Assembly (NCBI RefSeq): GCF_003525665.1
Contig: NZ_DQDX01000026.1
Coordinates: 1-15,405 of the forward strand
Reading direction: 5' to 3'
Length of the DNA stretch: 15,405 bases
DNA from: Flavobacterium sp.
Lineage (GTDB): Bacteria > Bacteroidota > Bacteroidia > Flavobacteriales > Flavobacteriaceae
Positions within the stretch are counted from its first letter, which is position 1; every line of letters starts with the position of its first letter. The notes under the pieces were generated by a model that was not told where the DNA came from, searched no databases, and was given only the letters and a program-made list of their open reading frames with translations. Both the position numbers and the translations under genes were made by a program. This document shows, piece after piece, positions 1-8,246 of the stretch.

Positions 1-97
1 GTTTAAAAGTTTATGGTTTAAAAGTTTATAGTTTAAAAGTTTATAGTTTAATAGTTTATAGTTTATAGTTTAAAAGTTTATAGTTTAAAAGTTTATA
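1..97. repeat. 15-bp tandem repeat array, cut by the window edge
   Basis: The unit GTTTAAAAGTTTATA is repeated head to tail at 1-15, 16-30, 31-45, 46-60, 68-82 and 83-97, with a 7-base partial unit (GTTTATA) at 61-67. Copies differ at most at one base, for example the last base of the first unit and one T at 52. Each unit is itself two related halves (GTTTAAAA and GTTTATA), so the array probably grew by slippage. It begins at base 1 and likely continues to the left. No coding function is visible. Confidence 0.93.
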
Positions 98-135
98 GGT
101 AATAGCGTAACTGCAAACTGCCACCAAATACTAAA

Positions 136-187
136 CACTGAACACTGATCACTGACCACTGACCACTGACCACTGAACACTGAACAC
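136..187. repeat. 7-bp tandem repeat array (CACTGAN)
   Basis: Seven consecutive heptamers CACTGAA, CACTGAT, CACTGAC (three times) and CACTGAA (twice) run from 136 to 184, followed by a partial CAC. Only the seventh base of the unit varies. It lies 38 bp after the 15-bp array and just before a block of inverted repeats. An open frame on the minus strand across this stretch is only a by-product of the repeat. Such arrays are typical of slippage-prone intergenic DNA, and I see no gene in it. Confidence 0.92.
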
Positions 188-225
188 TTTTTAAAAGGAG
201 CGAATCGCTTGGGCGTTTTTGTAAT

Positions 226-308
226 CCATTTTCCTGCTGTCCGTTCTATCTTTTTCTTTGAAAATAAAGAAAAAGGATGCCACTGCCATAAGTCCCGAAG
301 CTTCGGGA
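226..308. repeat. Intergenic inverted-repeat element, copy 1
   Basis: This block starts with CCATTTTCCTGCT (226-238). A hairpin follows with arms CTTTTTCTTT (250-259) and AAAGAAAAAG (266-275) around a 6-base loop. It ends in a perfect 16-bp palindrome, TCCCGAAGCTTCGGGA (293-308). A smaller inverted repeat, AGCGA-A-TCGCT, lies just upstream at 199-209. The 13-bp opening motif recurs exactly at 11357-11369, again followed by a hairpin. I infer a dispersed non-coding element. The palindrome is not followed by a T-tract, so it is not a normal intrinsic terminator. Confidence 0.6.
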
Positions 309-328
309 TAAGAAGTAATTTATTTTTA

Positions 329-336
329 TATATTTG
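329..336 (+). promoter_or_regulatory. Probable -7 promoter box for the 359-1096 lipoprotein gene
   Basis: TATATTTG fits the Bacteroidota -7 consensus TAnnTTTG exactly and lies 22 bp before the chosen ATG. It would give a short leader of about 15-17 bases. I see no good TTTG at the -33 position, so the call rests on the -7 box and its placement. Confidence 0.45.
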
Positions 337-358
337 TAAACTAATCAACCACTTAATT

Positions 359-1096
359 ATGAAATACATTAACTATTTAGTAGTGCTTTTGTTTGCTATA
401 ACGTTAACGAGTTGCACCTTCACAGAAAACATTTATTTAAACGAAGACGGAACAGGAAAATTCTCCATCGACATGGACGGTTCGGGATTAATGGCTATGG
501 TTCCAGAAGATTCTATCAAATCGCAAAAAGCGGTCGATACCACATTTTCTTTCAAAGATATGTTTGCCGACAAAAGAGATAGTATTGCCAAACTTCCAAA
601 AGCAGATCAAGAGCGTTTAAAGAAATTGGAAAATTTTTCGGTTAGAACCAAAATGAATCCTACCGATAAACAGTTTTTATTTACCATGTTCACCGACTTT
701 AAAAGTGTAGGCGATTTGCAAGATGCTATGGCAACAATGGATCAAGTAAAAGGATCTGCAAAAGGTTCCGATAATCCACTTTTAGCTGCTGGCGGAATAG
801 GAAGCAATAATTCTGATTTGAAATATACTTACGACGGAAAAAAATTCACAAGAAAAGCAACCGTATTAAAAAAGGAAGTTCTTGAAGTAGAAAACGATTC
901 AGCTGAAGCCTATAAAATGATATTTGAATCATCAACATATGTTATAAAATATCATTTTCCAAAACGAGTAAAAAAAGTTTCTAATTCAACAGCGCTTTTT
1001 AGCGAAGATAGAAAATCAATTACCATTGAATATCCGTTTAATGAATACATGGACAATCCAGACAAATTAAATTTTGAAGTAGAATTCGAAAAATAA
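359..1096 (+). CDS. Putative lipoprotein of unknown function (245 aa)
   Basis: The product begins with a lipoprotein signal peptide: a short charged start, a hydrophobic stretch (about residues 6-16) and a lipobox LTSC with Cys19 as the lipidated residue. The frame is open upstream to a TTG at 209, but the ATG at 359 is chosen because it places the signal peptide at the N-terminus and sits just behind a promoter box. No acidic residues follow Cys19 (next are TFTEN), so the protein lacks the Bacteroidota surface-export signal and probably stays on the periplasmic face of a membrane. The mature part starts with an NEDGTGKFSIDMDGSG segment, then a charged, probably helical middle, and ends in beta-like strands. 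I do not recognise a named domain. It is transcribed alone, with repeats before it and a terminator after it. Confidence 0.8.
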   Translation: MKYINYLVVLLFAITLTSCTFTENIYLNEDGTGKFSIDMDGSGLMAMVPEDSIKSQKAVDTTFSFKDMFADKRDSIAKLPKADQERLKKLENFSVRTKMNPTDKQFLFTMFTDFKSVGDLQDAMATMDQVKGSAKGSDNPLLAAGGIGSNNSDLKYTYDGKKFTRKATVLKKEVLEVENDSAEAYKMIFESSTYVIKYHFPKRVKKVSNSTALFSEDRKSITIEYPFNEYMDNPDKLNFEVEFEK

Positions 1097-1114
1097 TTTT
1101 ACACCTATTAATTT

Positions 1115-1149
1115 AAAGCAACATTTAGTAAAATAGATGTTGCTTTTTT
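1115..1149 (+). terminator. Intrinsic terminator after the 359-1096 gene
   Basis: A perfect 10-bp stem, AAAGCAACAT (1115-1124) with ATGTTGCTTT (1137-1146), encloses a 12-base loop and runs into a T-tract ending at 1149. It lies 19 bp after the stop codon and separates this gene from lipB. Confidence 0.82.
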
Positions 1150-1190
1150 ATTTGTAGAAATTCAAAATACAACATCTGTAGAAAACTTTG

Positions 1191-1198
1191 TAACTTTG
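1191..1198 (+). promoter_or_regulatory. Probable -7 promoter box for lipB
   Basis: TAACTTTG is an exact match to TAnnTTTG and ends only 4 bases before the lipB ATG at 1203. With the usual spacing of about 5-7 bases to the start site, transcription would begin at or next to the start codon. No clear -33 TTTG is present at the expected distance. Confidence 0.4.
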
Positions 1199-1202
1199 CA
1201 CC

Positions 1203-1910
1203 ATGAATAAGAAAATCAAACTTCAAGATTTAGGAAATAAAGATTACAAAGATACTTGGGATTATCAAGAACAATTATTCAAGGAAATTGTAGAAGTGAA
1301 AATCCAAAATAGGAGAGAAGAGAAAAATGATGAAACGCCCAATTATTTTCTTTTTGTAGAACATCCGCATGTTTATACATTAGGGAAAAGCGGTGATATT
1401 TCTAATTTGTTATTATCAGAAAAGCAATTAGAAGCAAAAGGAGCAACTTTCTATAAAATAAATCGAGGAGGAGATATCACGTATCACGGACCAGGACAAA
1501 TTGTAGGTTATCCAATTTTAGATTTAGAAAATTTCTTTACAGACATTCACAAGTATTTACGATTTCTAGAAGAAGTCATAATTTTAACTTTAGCCGAATA
1601 TAATATAATAGGTACAAGAAGCGAAGGCGAAACTGGTGTATGGCTTGGAGTAGGAACGCCATTTGCAAGAAAAATTTGCGCCATGGGAGTTCGAGCAAGT
1701 CGTTGGGTTACCATGCACGGATTTGCACTAAACGTCAACGCAGACTTAGGTTATTTTGATAATATCATTCCTTGTGGTATAAAAGGCAAAGCGGTTACTT
1801 CACTTCATGCTGAATTAGGTAGAGCAATTGATGAAGATGAAATCAAAGAAAAAATACTCAAACATTTTCAAAATCTTTTTGAAGCCGAGATTTTTACTTC
1901 TGCAATCTAA
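1203..1910 (+). CDS. lipB: Octanoyltransferase LipB (lipoyl(octanoyl) transferase)
   Basis: LipB transfers octanoyl from acyl carrier protein to the lipoyl domains of 2-oxoacid dehydrogenases and the glycine cleavage H protein, the first step of lipoic acid synthesis in the cytoplasm. The 235-residue product shows the family motifs in order: EHPHVYTLGKSG (about 53-64), RGGDITYHGPGQIVGYPI (88-105), the stretch ARKICAMGVRASRWVTMHGF (155-174) with catalytic Lys157, and IIPCGI with catalytic Cys191. It is full length, with a slightly longer N-terminus than the E. coli enzyme. The ATG at 1203 is the first in frame. No lipA lies beside it. It follows a terminator, so it is transcribed separately, and it converges on rnhB with 16 bp between stops. 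Confidence 0.96.
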   Translation: MNKKIKLQDLGNKDYKDTWDYQEQLFKEIVEVKIQNRREEKNDETPNYFLFVEHPHVYTLGKSGDISNLLLSEKQLEAKGATFYKINRGGDITYHGPGQIVGYPILDLENFFTDIHKYLRFLEEVIILTLAEYNIIGTRSEGETGVWLGVGTPFARKICAMGVRASRWVTMHGFALNVNADLGYFDNIIPCGIKGKAVTSLHAELGRAIDEDEIKEKILKHFQNLFEAEIFTSAI

Positions 1911-1926
1911 AATCGTCATGCTACAA

Positions 1927-2526
1927 TCATAAATCTAAAAGAAGTTGCTCTGGCAATAATCTAAAACTCATTCGGTGGTATTTGGTTGTACCATATTTTC
2001 TTATTGCTTCACGATGTTCTTTGGTTGGATAGCCCTTATTTTGTTTCCAATTATACATCGGGAATTCTTCATGAATTTTATTCATATATTCATCTCGGTA
2101 GGTTTTAGCCAAAACCGATGCCGCGGCAATACTCATATATTTTGAGTCACCTTTTACAATTGTGCTGTAAGGAATGTTTTCCACTGGCTTAAATCTGTTA
2201 CCATCAACAATTACATACTGAGGCCTTGGATTTAACTTGATAATACATTCCTGCATTGCTTGTATTGATGCGTTTAAAATATTTATTTTATCAATAATTA
2301 ATGGTTCTAGATGCGTAACTGCAAAAGAAATTGATTTTTCTTCAATAATTGGTTTCAATTTTTCTCTGACTTTTTCAGTCAATTGTTTCGAGTCGTTAAG
2401 GAGATTTAATTCGAAATCATCAGGTAATATAACGGCTGCAGCAGTAACTGGTCCGGCCAAGCATCCACGTCCAGCTTCGTCAGTACCACACTCAATAGAT
2501 AAGTTGGAAAACTTTAAATTTAACAT
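1927..2526 (-). CDS. rnhB: Ribonuclease HII
   Basis: RNase HII cuts the RNA strand of RNA-DNA hybrids and starts removal of single ribonucleotides from DNA. The product (199 aa from the chosen start) has the family motifs in order: GTDEAGRGCLAGPV with catalytic Asp16 and Glu17, DSKQL (45-49), IVDG with Asp108, and KGDSKYMSIAAASVLAKTYRDEY (125-147) with Asp127. The C-terminal GYPTKEHREAIRKYG is also typical. The frame extends to an ATG at 2583, but those 19 extra residues do not look like the family, and the ATG at 2526 gives a length close to the E. coli enzyme. The stop is TGA. No convincing promoter box was seen upstream on the minus strand. Confidence 0.96.
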   Translation of the reverse strand: MLNLKFSNLSIECGTDEAGRGCLAGPVTAAAVILPDDFELNLLNDSKQLTEKVREKLKPIIEEKSISFAVTHLEPLIIDKINILNASIQAMQECIIKLNPRPQYVIVDGNRFKPVENIPYSTIVKGDSKYMSIAAASVLAKTYRDEYMNKIHEEFPMYNWKQNKGYPTKEHREAIRKYGTTKYHRMSFRLLPEQLLLDL

Positions 2527-2664
2527 AAAATTAATTTTGATAAAAATATAAAAATTAACGCAACCTATTGCATAATTCTGCATCTATTGAATGTATTGTA
2601 ACCACATCGTTAGAATTACGCAAATAAAATTAACATAAATAAATAAAAATATTCCGAAGTATTA

Positions 2665-2696
2665 TTTGTTTATTTAAGAAATTATTAAGAAGTTTG
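2665..2696 (+). promoter_or_regulatory. Probable promoter of the susC/susD operon
   Basis: TTTG at 2665-2668 is followed after 20 bp by GAAGTTTG at 2689-2696, which differs from TAnnTTTG only in the first base. This spacing fits the Bacteroidota -33/-7 arrangement. It leaves a leader of about 22 bases, AT-rich, before the ATG at 2725. The rest of the 198-bp gap between rnhB and susC shows no other clear signal, operator or riboswitch. Confidence 0.5.
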
Positions 2697-2724
2697 CGGA
2701 ATAACTAACTCAAATAAATTTAAT

Positions 2725-5700
2725 ATGAGATCGAAGTTCAAATGGATTTTTACGCTATTAGTAGCGTTATCAATGCAGTTTTCGTTTGCACAAGAGAAAA
2801 CTGTAACAGGTGTGGTGTCAGACGCAGGTGGGACATTACCAGGTGCTAACGTACTTGTTAAAGGTACAACTCGTGGGGTATCCACAGACATTGATGGTAG
2901 ATATTCTATCAAAGTAAGTGTTGGAGAAACTTTAGTTTTCTCTTTCATTGGATTAGCTGATCAATCAAAAGTGGTTGGAGCATCTAATACAATAAGCGTG
3001 AAATTAACGCCATCAGCTACAGCGCTAGATGAAGTATTAGTAACTGGGGCAATGGGTATTAGAAAGAAAAGAGAAGCAGAGACTTCTTCAACTCAACTAG
3101 TGAAGTCTCAAGAATTAACTCAAGCGGCTAACCCTAACATTGCGCAGAGTTTAGTTGGTAAGGTTTCAGGTTTGCAAATTAATACTACTAATAATGGTGT
3201 TAATCCAACTTCAAGAATCGTTCTTAGAGGTAACCGTTCTCTTACAGGAAACAACGAGGCTTTAATTGTTATTGATGATGTTATCTCTACAATTGGTGTT
3301 TTTACAGCTTTAGCTCCAGAAACAGTTGAATCTGTTAACATTATTAAAGGTGCTCAAGGAGCTGCTTTATATGGTGTTAATGGTGCTAACGGGGTTATTA
3401 TTGTAAATACTAAAAAAGGTACGAGAAACGAAAAACCAAAAATTAGTTTTACATCTTCTTATGACTATCAAGATATTGCTTTCTTGCCAGAAAGACAAAC
3501 TAAATATGGTCAAGGTTGGAATGGACAACACATTGCATACGAAAATGGTGCATGGGGTGCAGAAATGGATGGAGTATCAAGACCTGTAGGTATGTTACAA
3601 GCTGATGGTACTTATGTTATGTCTCCATATTCTCCAATTAAAGACAATATCAAGCAATTTTTCCAAAATGGTTCGATTTTGCAAAACTCTCTTGATTTCT
3701 CTTCTGGAGGAAAAGACGGTTATGTTTTCTTATCTGCAAACAAACAAAATACAGAGTTTGTTGTACAAGATGATAAATTAGATAGATCTACTTTCTTATT
3801 TAGAGCTGGTAAAAATGCTGGTAAGTGGAAGATTGGTGGAAACGTAAGTTATATCAGTACTAGAACTGAAACTACATCATCTGGTCTTTTTACAGATTTG
3901 TTACAAACTGCAACAAATATTCCTGTAGGTCGTTTTTCTAGTCCTTCTCAACAACACCACTGGACTTCATATTACAACAGTCCATATTGGTTAAGAGAAA
4001 ATGTAAGAAATAATAACAGATCTAGTTTTATTAGTGGAAATGCTACTTTAGGGTATCAATTAAACAAAAACATTAGTTTTGATTACAGAGCTAACGTTCA
4101 GTTATCGTCTTCTAACTTCAGAGGTCACGTTAATGGATATGTTGATTTACTTAAATTAGGTGGTGGAGATCAAACGGTTATTTCATCATTTGATACAAAT
4201 AATCAATCATCTAGAACAATCTATGCGGATTTCTTGACTAATTTTGACTATGAGTTAACTGAATCAATTGGTTTACAAGCTAAATTAGGTCATAACGTTA
4301 CAGATTCATTCAGTGATTTTACTTCTGTAGGTGGAAGTAACTTAACTATTCCTGGTTTTTATAATATTTCTAATATTACTGGTGAACCAACTAGATCAAA
4401 TGGTCAAACAAGATTTAGAGGATTTGCATTATTTGCTAATGCGGATTTAAATTACAAAGATTATTTATTCGTGAACTTAACAGCAAGAAATGACTGGGTT
4501 TCTAGATTAGATAAAACAGAAAGAAGCTTATTCTATCCATCTGCAGGGGTATCTTTTGTACCTACAAAAGCTTTTGATGGTTTGAAAGATAAAAAAGGTT
4601 TAAGTAGTGCTAAGGTTGCTGCGAACGTTTCGAAAGTAGGTAACGCTTCTAACGTTCCTGCTTATGCTATTCAAGCAATTTTAGGTCAAGGTACAGGTTA
4701 TCCTTTTGGATCATTGAACTCTTTTGTTCAAAGTACTCAAATTACAGATCCGTTGATTCGTCCAGAATTTTCAGTTACTAAAGAGGTTATCGTTAATTTA
4801 GGGTTTTTCAATGATAGAATAACACTTGATGGTTCTGCTTATCGTTCAGATAACAGTGACTTAATTACAAATCAAACTACTTCTTCAACTACTGGTGTTT
4901 CATTTTCAAGAGGAAATATTGGAAAAACAGTTACTGATGGTTTTGAAATTGACTTAGGTTTCTCTAGCAAGCAAGATGCTAATGTTAAATGGAATGCTCG
5001 TTTTAGCTATGCAACTAACAAAACTGTTGTAAAAGCTGTAACTGCTGATCAAGATGAAGTTGCTATTCAATCTGCTGCTGACGTTGGTATTTTCGCAACT
5101 GTTGGTGAAGAGTTTCCTTTAATTAAAGGTACTGCTTACGAAAGAGATGAAAATGGTGCTGTTATTATTGATGCTGCAACTGGTAATCCTTTACAAACTG
5201 CTGCTTTCAAAATTTTAGGTCAAGCTACTCCAGATTATATCTTAGGATTTAACGGTTCTGTTGAATACAAAGGTATTAGATTTGCAGGTGTATTTGATTT
5301 TAGAACAGGTCACAAATTTTGGGCTGGAACTAAAGACTGGTTATCATGGTCTGGTCACGTAGTAGAATCTGCTGAAAACGGTCGTAGAGGTTTTGTTTTC
5401 CCTAATTCTGTTGTTACTACAGCAACTCCGGGTGTATATGCTCCTAACACAGGAACTATTACAGGTGGAACTACTTACACAGATTATTTAAATTATTTCT
5501 CTAACGAGTATAGAGATGTTACTGAAAATTATGTTCTTGATGCTACTGCTTTCAAATGTCGTGAGTTAAGTTTAAGTTATTCATTACCATCAACTATTCT
5601 TGCTGATACAGGTTTATCATCTGTTACTTTCGGTGTTAACGCAAGAAACGTATTCGTTATTTTACCAAAAGAAAATAGAGGTTACCACGATCCAGAATTT

Positions 5701-5793
5701 GCTAACACAAGTGGTAATGGTGCTGGTTTAGCTGTTACTGGTCAATACCCACCAACTAGAACTTTCGGTTTTAGTCTTAATGTAATTTTTTAA
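2725..5793 (+). CDS. SusC/RagA-type TonB-linked outer membrane receptor
   Basis: This is the membrane barrel of a SusC-SusD uptake complex, which imports large nutrients such as oligosaccharides or peptides using energy from TonB. The 1022-residue product has a signal peptide (cleavage near FA-Q, residues 22/23), a carboxypeptidase-D-like regulatory domain (about 24-100), the segment LDEVLVTGAMG (101-111), a plug domain (about 125-232) with IVLRGNRSLTGNNEALIVID and ALYGVNGANGVIIVNTKKG, then a long TonB-dependent beta barrel ending in FGFSLNVIF with a terminal Phe. It lacks the extra N-terminal STN signalling domain, so sigma/anti-sigma control through the receptor is unlikely. It is first in a four-gene operon, 12 bp before the susD-like gene. 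Heavy use of GCT, GGT, ACT and AGA codons suggests strong expression. The substrate cannot be read from the sequence. Confidence 0.93.
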   Translation: MRSKFKWIFTLLVALSMQFSFAQEKTVTGVVSDAGGTLPGANVLVKGTTRGVSTDIDGRYSIKVSVGETLVFSFIGLADQSKVVGASNTISVKLTPSATALDEVLVTGAMGIRKKREAETSSTQLVKSQELTQAANPNIAQSLVGKVSGLQINTTNNGVNPTSRIVLRGNRSLTGNNEALIVIDDVISTIGVFTALAPETVESVNIIKGAQGAALYGVNGANGVIIVNTKKGTRNEKPKISFTSSYDYQDIAFLPERQTKYGQGWNGQHIAYENGAWGAEMDGVSRPVGMLQADGTYVMSPYSPIKDNIKQFFQNGSILQNSLDFSSGGKDGYVFLSANKQNTEFVVQDDKLDRSTFLFRAGKNAGKWKIGGNVSYISTRTETTSSGLFTDLLQTATNIPVGRFSSPSQQHHWTSYYNSPYWLRENVRNNNRSSFISGNATLGYQLNKNISFDYRANVQLSSSNFRGHVNGYVDLLKLGGGDQTVISSFDTNNQSSRTIYADFLTNFDYELTESIGLQAKLGHNVTDSFSDFTSVGGSNLTIPGFYNISNITGEPTRSNGQTRFRGFALFANADLNYKDYLFVNLTARNDWVSRLDKTERSLFYPSAGVSFVPTKAFDGLKDKKGLSSAKVAANVSKVGNASNVPAYAIQAILGQGTGYPFGSLNSFVQSTQITDPLIRPEFSVTKEVIVNLGFFNDRITLDGSAYRSDNSDLITNQTTSSTTGVSFSRGNIGKTVTDGFEIDLGFSSKQDANVKWNARFSYATNKTVVKAVTADQDEVAIQSAADVGIFATVGEEFPLIKGTAYERDENGAVIIDAATGNPLQTAAFKILGQATPDYILGFNGSVEYKGIRFAGVFDFRTGHKFWAGTKDWLSWSGHVVESAENGRRGFVFPNSVVTTATPGVYAPNTGTITGGTTYTDYLNYFSNEYRDVTENYVLDATAFKCRELSLSYSLPSTILADTGLSSVTFGVNARNVFVILPKENRGYHDPEFANTSGNGAGLAVTGQYPPTRTFGFSLNVIF

Positions 5794-5805
5794 TAATATA
5801 TTCAC

Positions 5806-7377
5806 ATGAAAACATTAAAAATATTTTTACCTTTTATAGCTTTATCGCTATTTTCATGTAGTGACTTTTTAGATGTAAATAATACACCTAATAGCCCTAC
5901 TGCAGATATTGTTCCACCTAATTTAATTTTAGCTGCTGCTCATTCAAATTCTTACAGAACAATAGCTACAACAGCTAATGAGCTTGGAAACGTATGGATG
6001 AACAACTGGGGTGCAAACGTAAATGCCTTCACAGGTGGTTATGCTGATGAATTTTCATTAGCTATCAATGCTAGTTTTTATCAAGGGATTTGGAATAATA
6101 TCTACTTGAATACTGCTAACTATTCTAACATCATAAACAGTGATTTTCCAAACTATGAAAACCACAAGTCTATTGCTAGAATTATGAAAACTTATTATTT
6201 TCAATATTTAGTAGATTTATATGGTGATATTCCTTATTCTGAAGCTCATCAAGGTGGTGCTAACTTAGCACCAGTTTATGACAATGACAAGGATATTTAT
6301 AGAGATTTGTATGAGCAATTAGATTTAGCTATTACTGATATTCAAAATGCTCCTGCTACTGCAAAAGCTGTAGGTAGTGAAGATGTTATTATGGGTGGTG
6401 ATATGAGCAAATGGATCAAATTTGCAAATACTCTTAAATTAAGATTATTGATCAGACAGTCGGAGTTAGCTTTAACTGATGCTGCAACTCAAACTTATTT
6501 GAATACTAAATTTGCTGAGTTAGTTGCTGATGGAGCTACATTTATTGGTGTTGGTGAAACTGCTACTATTAACCCAGGTTATTCTAATAACAGTGAGTCA
6601 AGACAAAATCCTTTTTACAACCGTTGGGGTTTAACTTTAAATGGTTCAAGCGAAACACAATCTTATAGATTTGTTGGAGCTAGTGCTAATATTGCTGCTA
6701 ACTTAAATACAAGTCCACCAGATCCAAGACGTGCAAGACAATATACTGTTGTTGGAGGAAATGTTGTTGGTGTTAAACAAGGTGATGCTTCTCAAAATGG
6801 AGGTGGAGGAACTGCGCCACTAAGTATTTCTAAACTTGGAATCGCATTTTTCCCTAACACAGGAGTTGGTACTGCTGCTGGTGCAACTACATCTGCTACT
6901 GCTTCAGCTCAAAATGGGTTTATTATGACTGCTTCAGAAAGTTTGTTTTTGCAAGCAGAAGCTGTTCACAGAGGTTATTTGCCAGGTAATGCTAAAGCAT
7001 TATTCGATGCAGCAATTAATCAATCATTTGTTATGACTGGTGCTACAGCTGGGACTTACATAACAGCGGTTGATTCGCAAGTTGGTAAAGGTTGGAGTGC
7101 AACACCTAACAAAATTGAAGCTATCATGTATCAAAAAAGAATTGCTTTAATGAACATTCACGGTATTGAATCATTTATTGAATATACTAGAACTGGTTTC
7201 CCAAGAGTGCCACGTGCTTCAACAGCTCAGTATCCTTCTAAGCCAAATAGATTAATGTATCCAACATCTGAGTTGTCTGGTAACTCTGCAAACGTTCCTA
7301 CTCAGACTGTAGCTAATGTATTCAATACATTTGTTTTCTGGGATGTTACTCCACCAGTTGCTGAACCTATAAATTAA
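5806..7377 (+). CDS. SusD/RagB-type nutrient-binding outer membrane lipoprotein
   Basis: SusD proteins cap the SusC barrel on the cell surface and capture the substrate. The 523-residue product has a lipoprotein signal with lipobox LFSC (Cys18), followed by SDFLDVNNTPNSPT, a typical opening of the SusD-like_2 type. Further family features are YYFQYLVDLYGDIPYSEA, the helical segment KWIKFANTLKLRLLIRQSEL, and ESLFLQAEAVHRGYLPGNAKALFDAAINQSF near the C-terminal third, plus YQKRIALMNIHGIESFIEYTRTGFPR. It is full length for the group. It lies 12 bp after susC and 11 bp before the next lipoprotein gene, so all are probably co-transcribed. Confidence 0.92.
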   Translation: MKTLKIFLPFIALSLFSCSDFLDVNNTPNSPTADIVPPNLILAAAHSNSYRTIATTANELGNVWMNNWGANVNAFTGGYADEFSLAINASFYQGIWNNIYLNTANYSNIINSDFPNYENHKSIARIMKTYYFQYLVDLYGDIPYSEAHQGGANLAPVYDNDKDIYRDLYEQLDLAITDIQNAPATAKAVGSEDVIMGGDMSKWIKFANTLKLRLLIRQSELALTDAATQTYLNTKFAELVADGATFIGVGETATINPGYSNNSESRQNPFYNRWGLTLNGSSETQSYRFVGASANIAANLNTSPPDPRRARQYTVVGGNVVGVKQGDASQNGGGGTAPLSISKLGIAFFPNTGVGTAAGATTSATASAQNGFIMTASESLFLQAEAVHRGYLPGNAKALFDAAINQSFVMTGATAGTYITAVDSQVGKGWSATPNKIEAIMYQKRIALMNIHGIESFIEYTRTGFPRVPRASTAQYPSKPNRLMYPTSELSGNSANVPTQTVANVFNTFVFWDVTPPVAEPIN

Positions 7378-7388
7378 AAAAAAAAGAT

Positions 7389-8231
7389 ATGAAAAAAATA
7401 ATTGTATTATTAGCTTTAGCTATCGTTGGAATTTCTTGTTCTGACGATAGTAATTTGCCGGACGCAAGTTTTGGTGATACTCCTAGAGTTGTTGGTTTTT
7501 TAAAAACTACACAAAATGTACCTTTCTTCGCTGATCAAGGTGTGGTTTTAAGAGAGTTTCCATTTGATTTATTAGGTACTGGTGATGGTGCTCCTTATAA
7601 TGAAGATGTAACTGTAACTTATGCGGTTAATACAGCTGCTACAACTGCTGTGGTAGGTGTAGAGTATAACTGGGTAAATACTTCAAGTACAGTGACTATT
7701 CCTGCTGGACAGTCTTTTGGTTTATTGCCATTAAACATTAACACAGGTAACTTTAATCCAACTGCTAAAACGTCTCTAGTTTTAGATATTACTGCTGTAG
7801 ATAAAGAAGGTTTTGTAATTTCAAACCAAAATAAACGAGTAACAATTAATTTTATTGGTTGTTTATCTCAAGTTAACGGTTTGTATTCTGTTGTTGTAAC
7901 AAGAGGTGATGGTGCTACTGTTACTCGTCTTAACGAAAATGTAAGTTACCAAGGTGTAAACTATTTTAGAACTACAACATCTGGAACTTTTACAGTTGCT
8001 CAATTATCACCACCAGCTCCTTTTGCAGGTTTCTATTTTACTGATATTTGTGATGACTTAAGTGTTGCTTCACAAAACTTAGGAGGAGCATATTCTAATT
8101 TACTACGTGGTTTAAGTACTACAGGTGAAGATGGAAAGGTATTAAATGCTAATCAATTTAAAGTAACTTACGAGATTACTTTTGCTGCAGGTAACCAAAC
8201 TTATACAGGTGTTTACACTAGAGCTAACTAA
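7389..8231 (+). CDS. Probable surface lipoprotein with Calx-beta-like region (280 aa)
   Basis: A lipoprotein signal peptide ends at Cys17 (GISC) and is followed directly by SDDSN. Acidic residues right after the lipidated Cys are the known Bacteroidota signal for export to the cell surface. Residues about 50-150 have the alternating pattern VTVTYAVNTAATTAVVGVEY then STVTIPAGQSFGLLPLNI, resembling Calx-beta or Ig-like folds (by eye only). The rest has two Cys in IGCLSQ and DICDDL, and a terminal region of beta strands. The family is not one I can name with certainty. As third gene of the SusC/SusD operon it is most likely an accessory surface binding protein. No catalytic motif is visible. Confidence 0.78.
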   Translation: MKKIIVLLALAIVGISCSDDSNLPDASFGDTPRVVGFLKTTQNVPFFADQGVVLREFPFDLLGTGDGAPYNEDVTVTYAVNTAATTAVVGVEYNWVNTSSTVTIPAGQSFGLLPLNINTGNFNPTAKTSLVLDITAVDKEGFVISNQNKRVTINFIGCLSQVNGLYSVVVTRGDGATVTRLNENVSYQGVNYFRTTTSGTFTVAQLSPPAPFAGFYFTDICDDLSVASQNLGGAYSNLLRGLSTTGEDGKVLNANQFKVTYEITFAAGNQTYTGVYTRAN

Positions 8232-8246
8232 AAAATTTATTTTAAA

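Noticed and set aside
136..187. Possible CRISPR array
   Set aside because: Units are 7 bp and contiguous, with no spacers and no cas genes nearby.
293..308. Perfect palindrome as terminator or operator
   Set aside because: No T-tract follows, and there is no gene directly upstream on either strand; kept only as part of the repeat block.
85..369. 94-aa open frame on the minus strand
   Set aside because: It runs through both tandem arrays and gives repetitive FSGQWSVVSDQ-type text; it is a by-product of the heptamer repeat.
1895..1945. ACTTCT/AGAAGT pair at the lipB-rnhB junction
   Set aside because: Arms are 6 bp and about 40 bases apart; likely chance.
2237..2551. 104-aa plus-strand frame
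   Set aside because: It lies antisense inside rnhB, whose motifs are clear.
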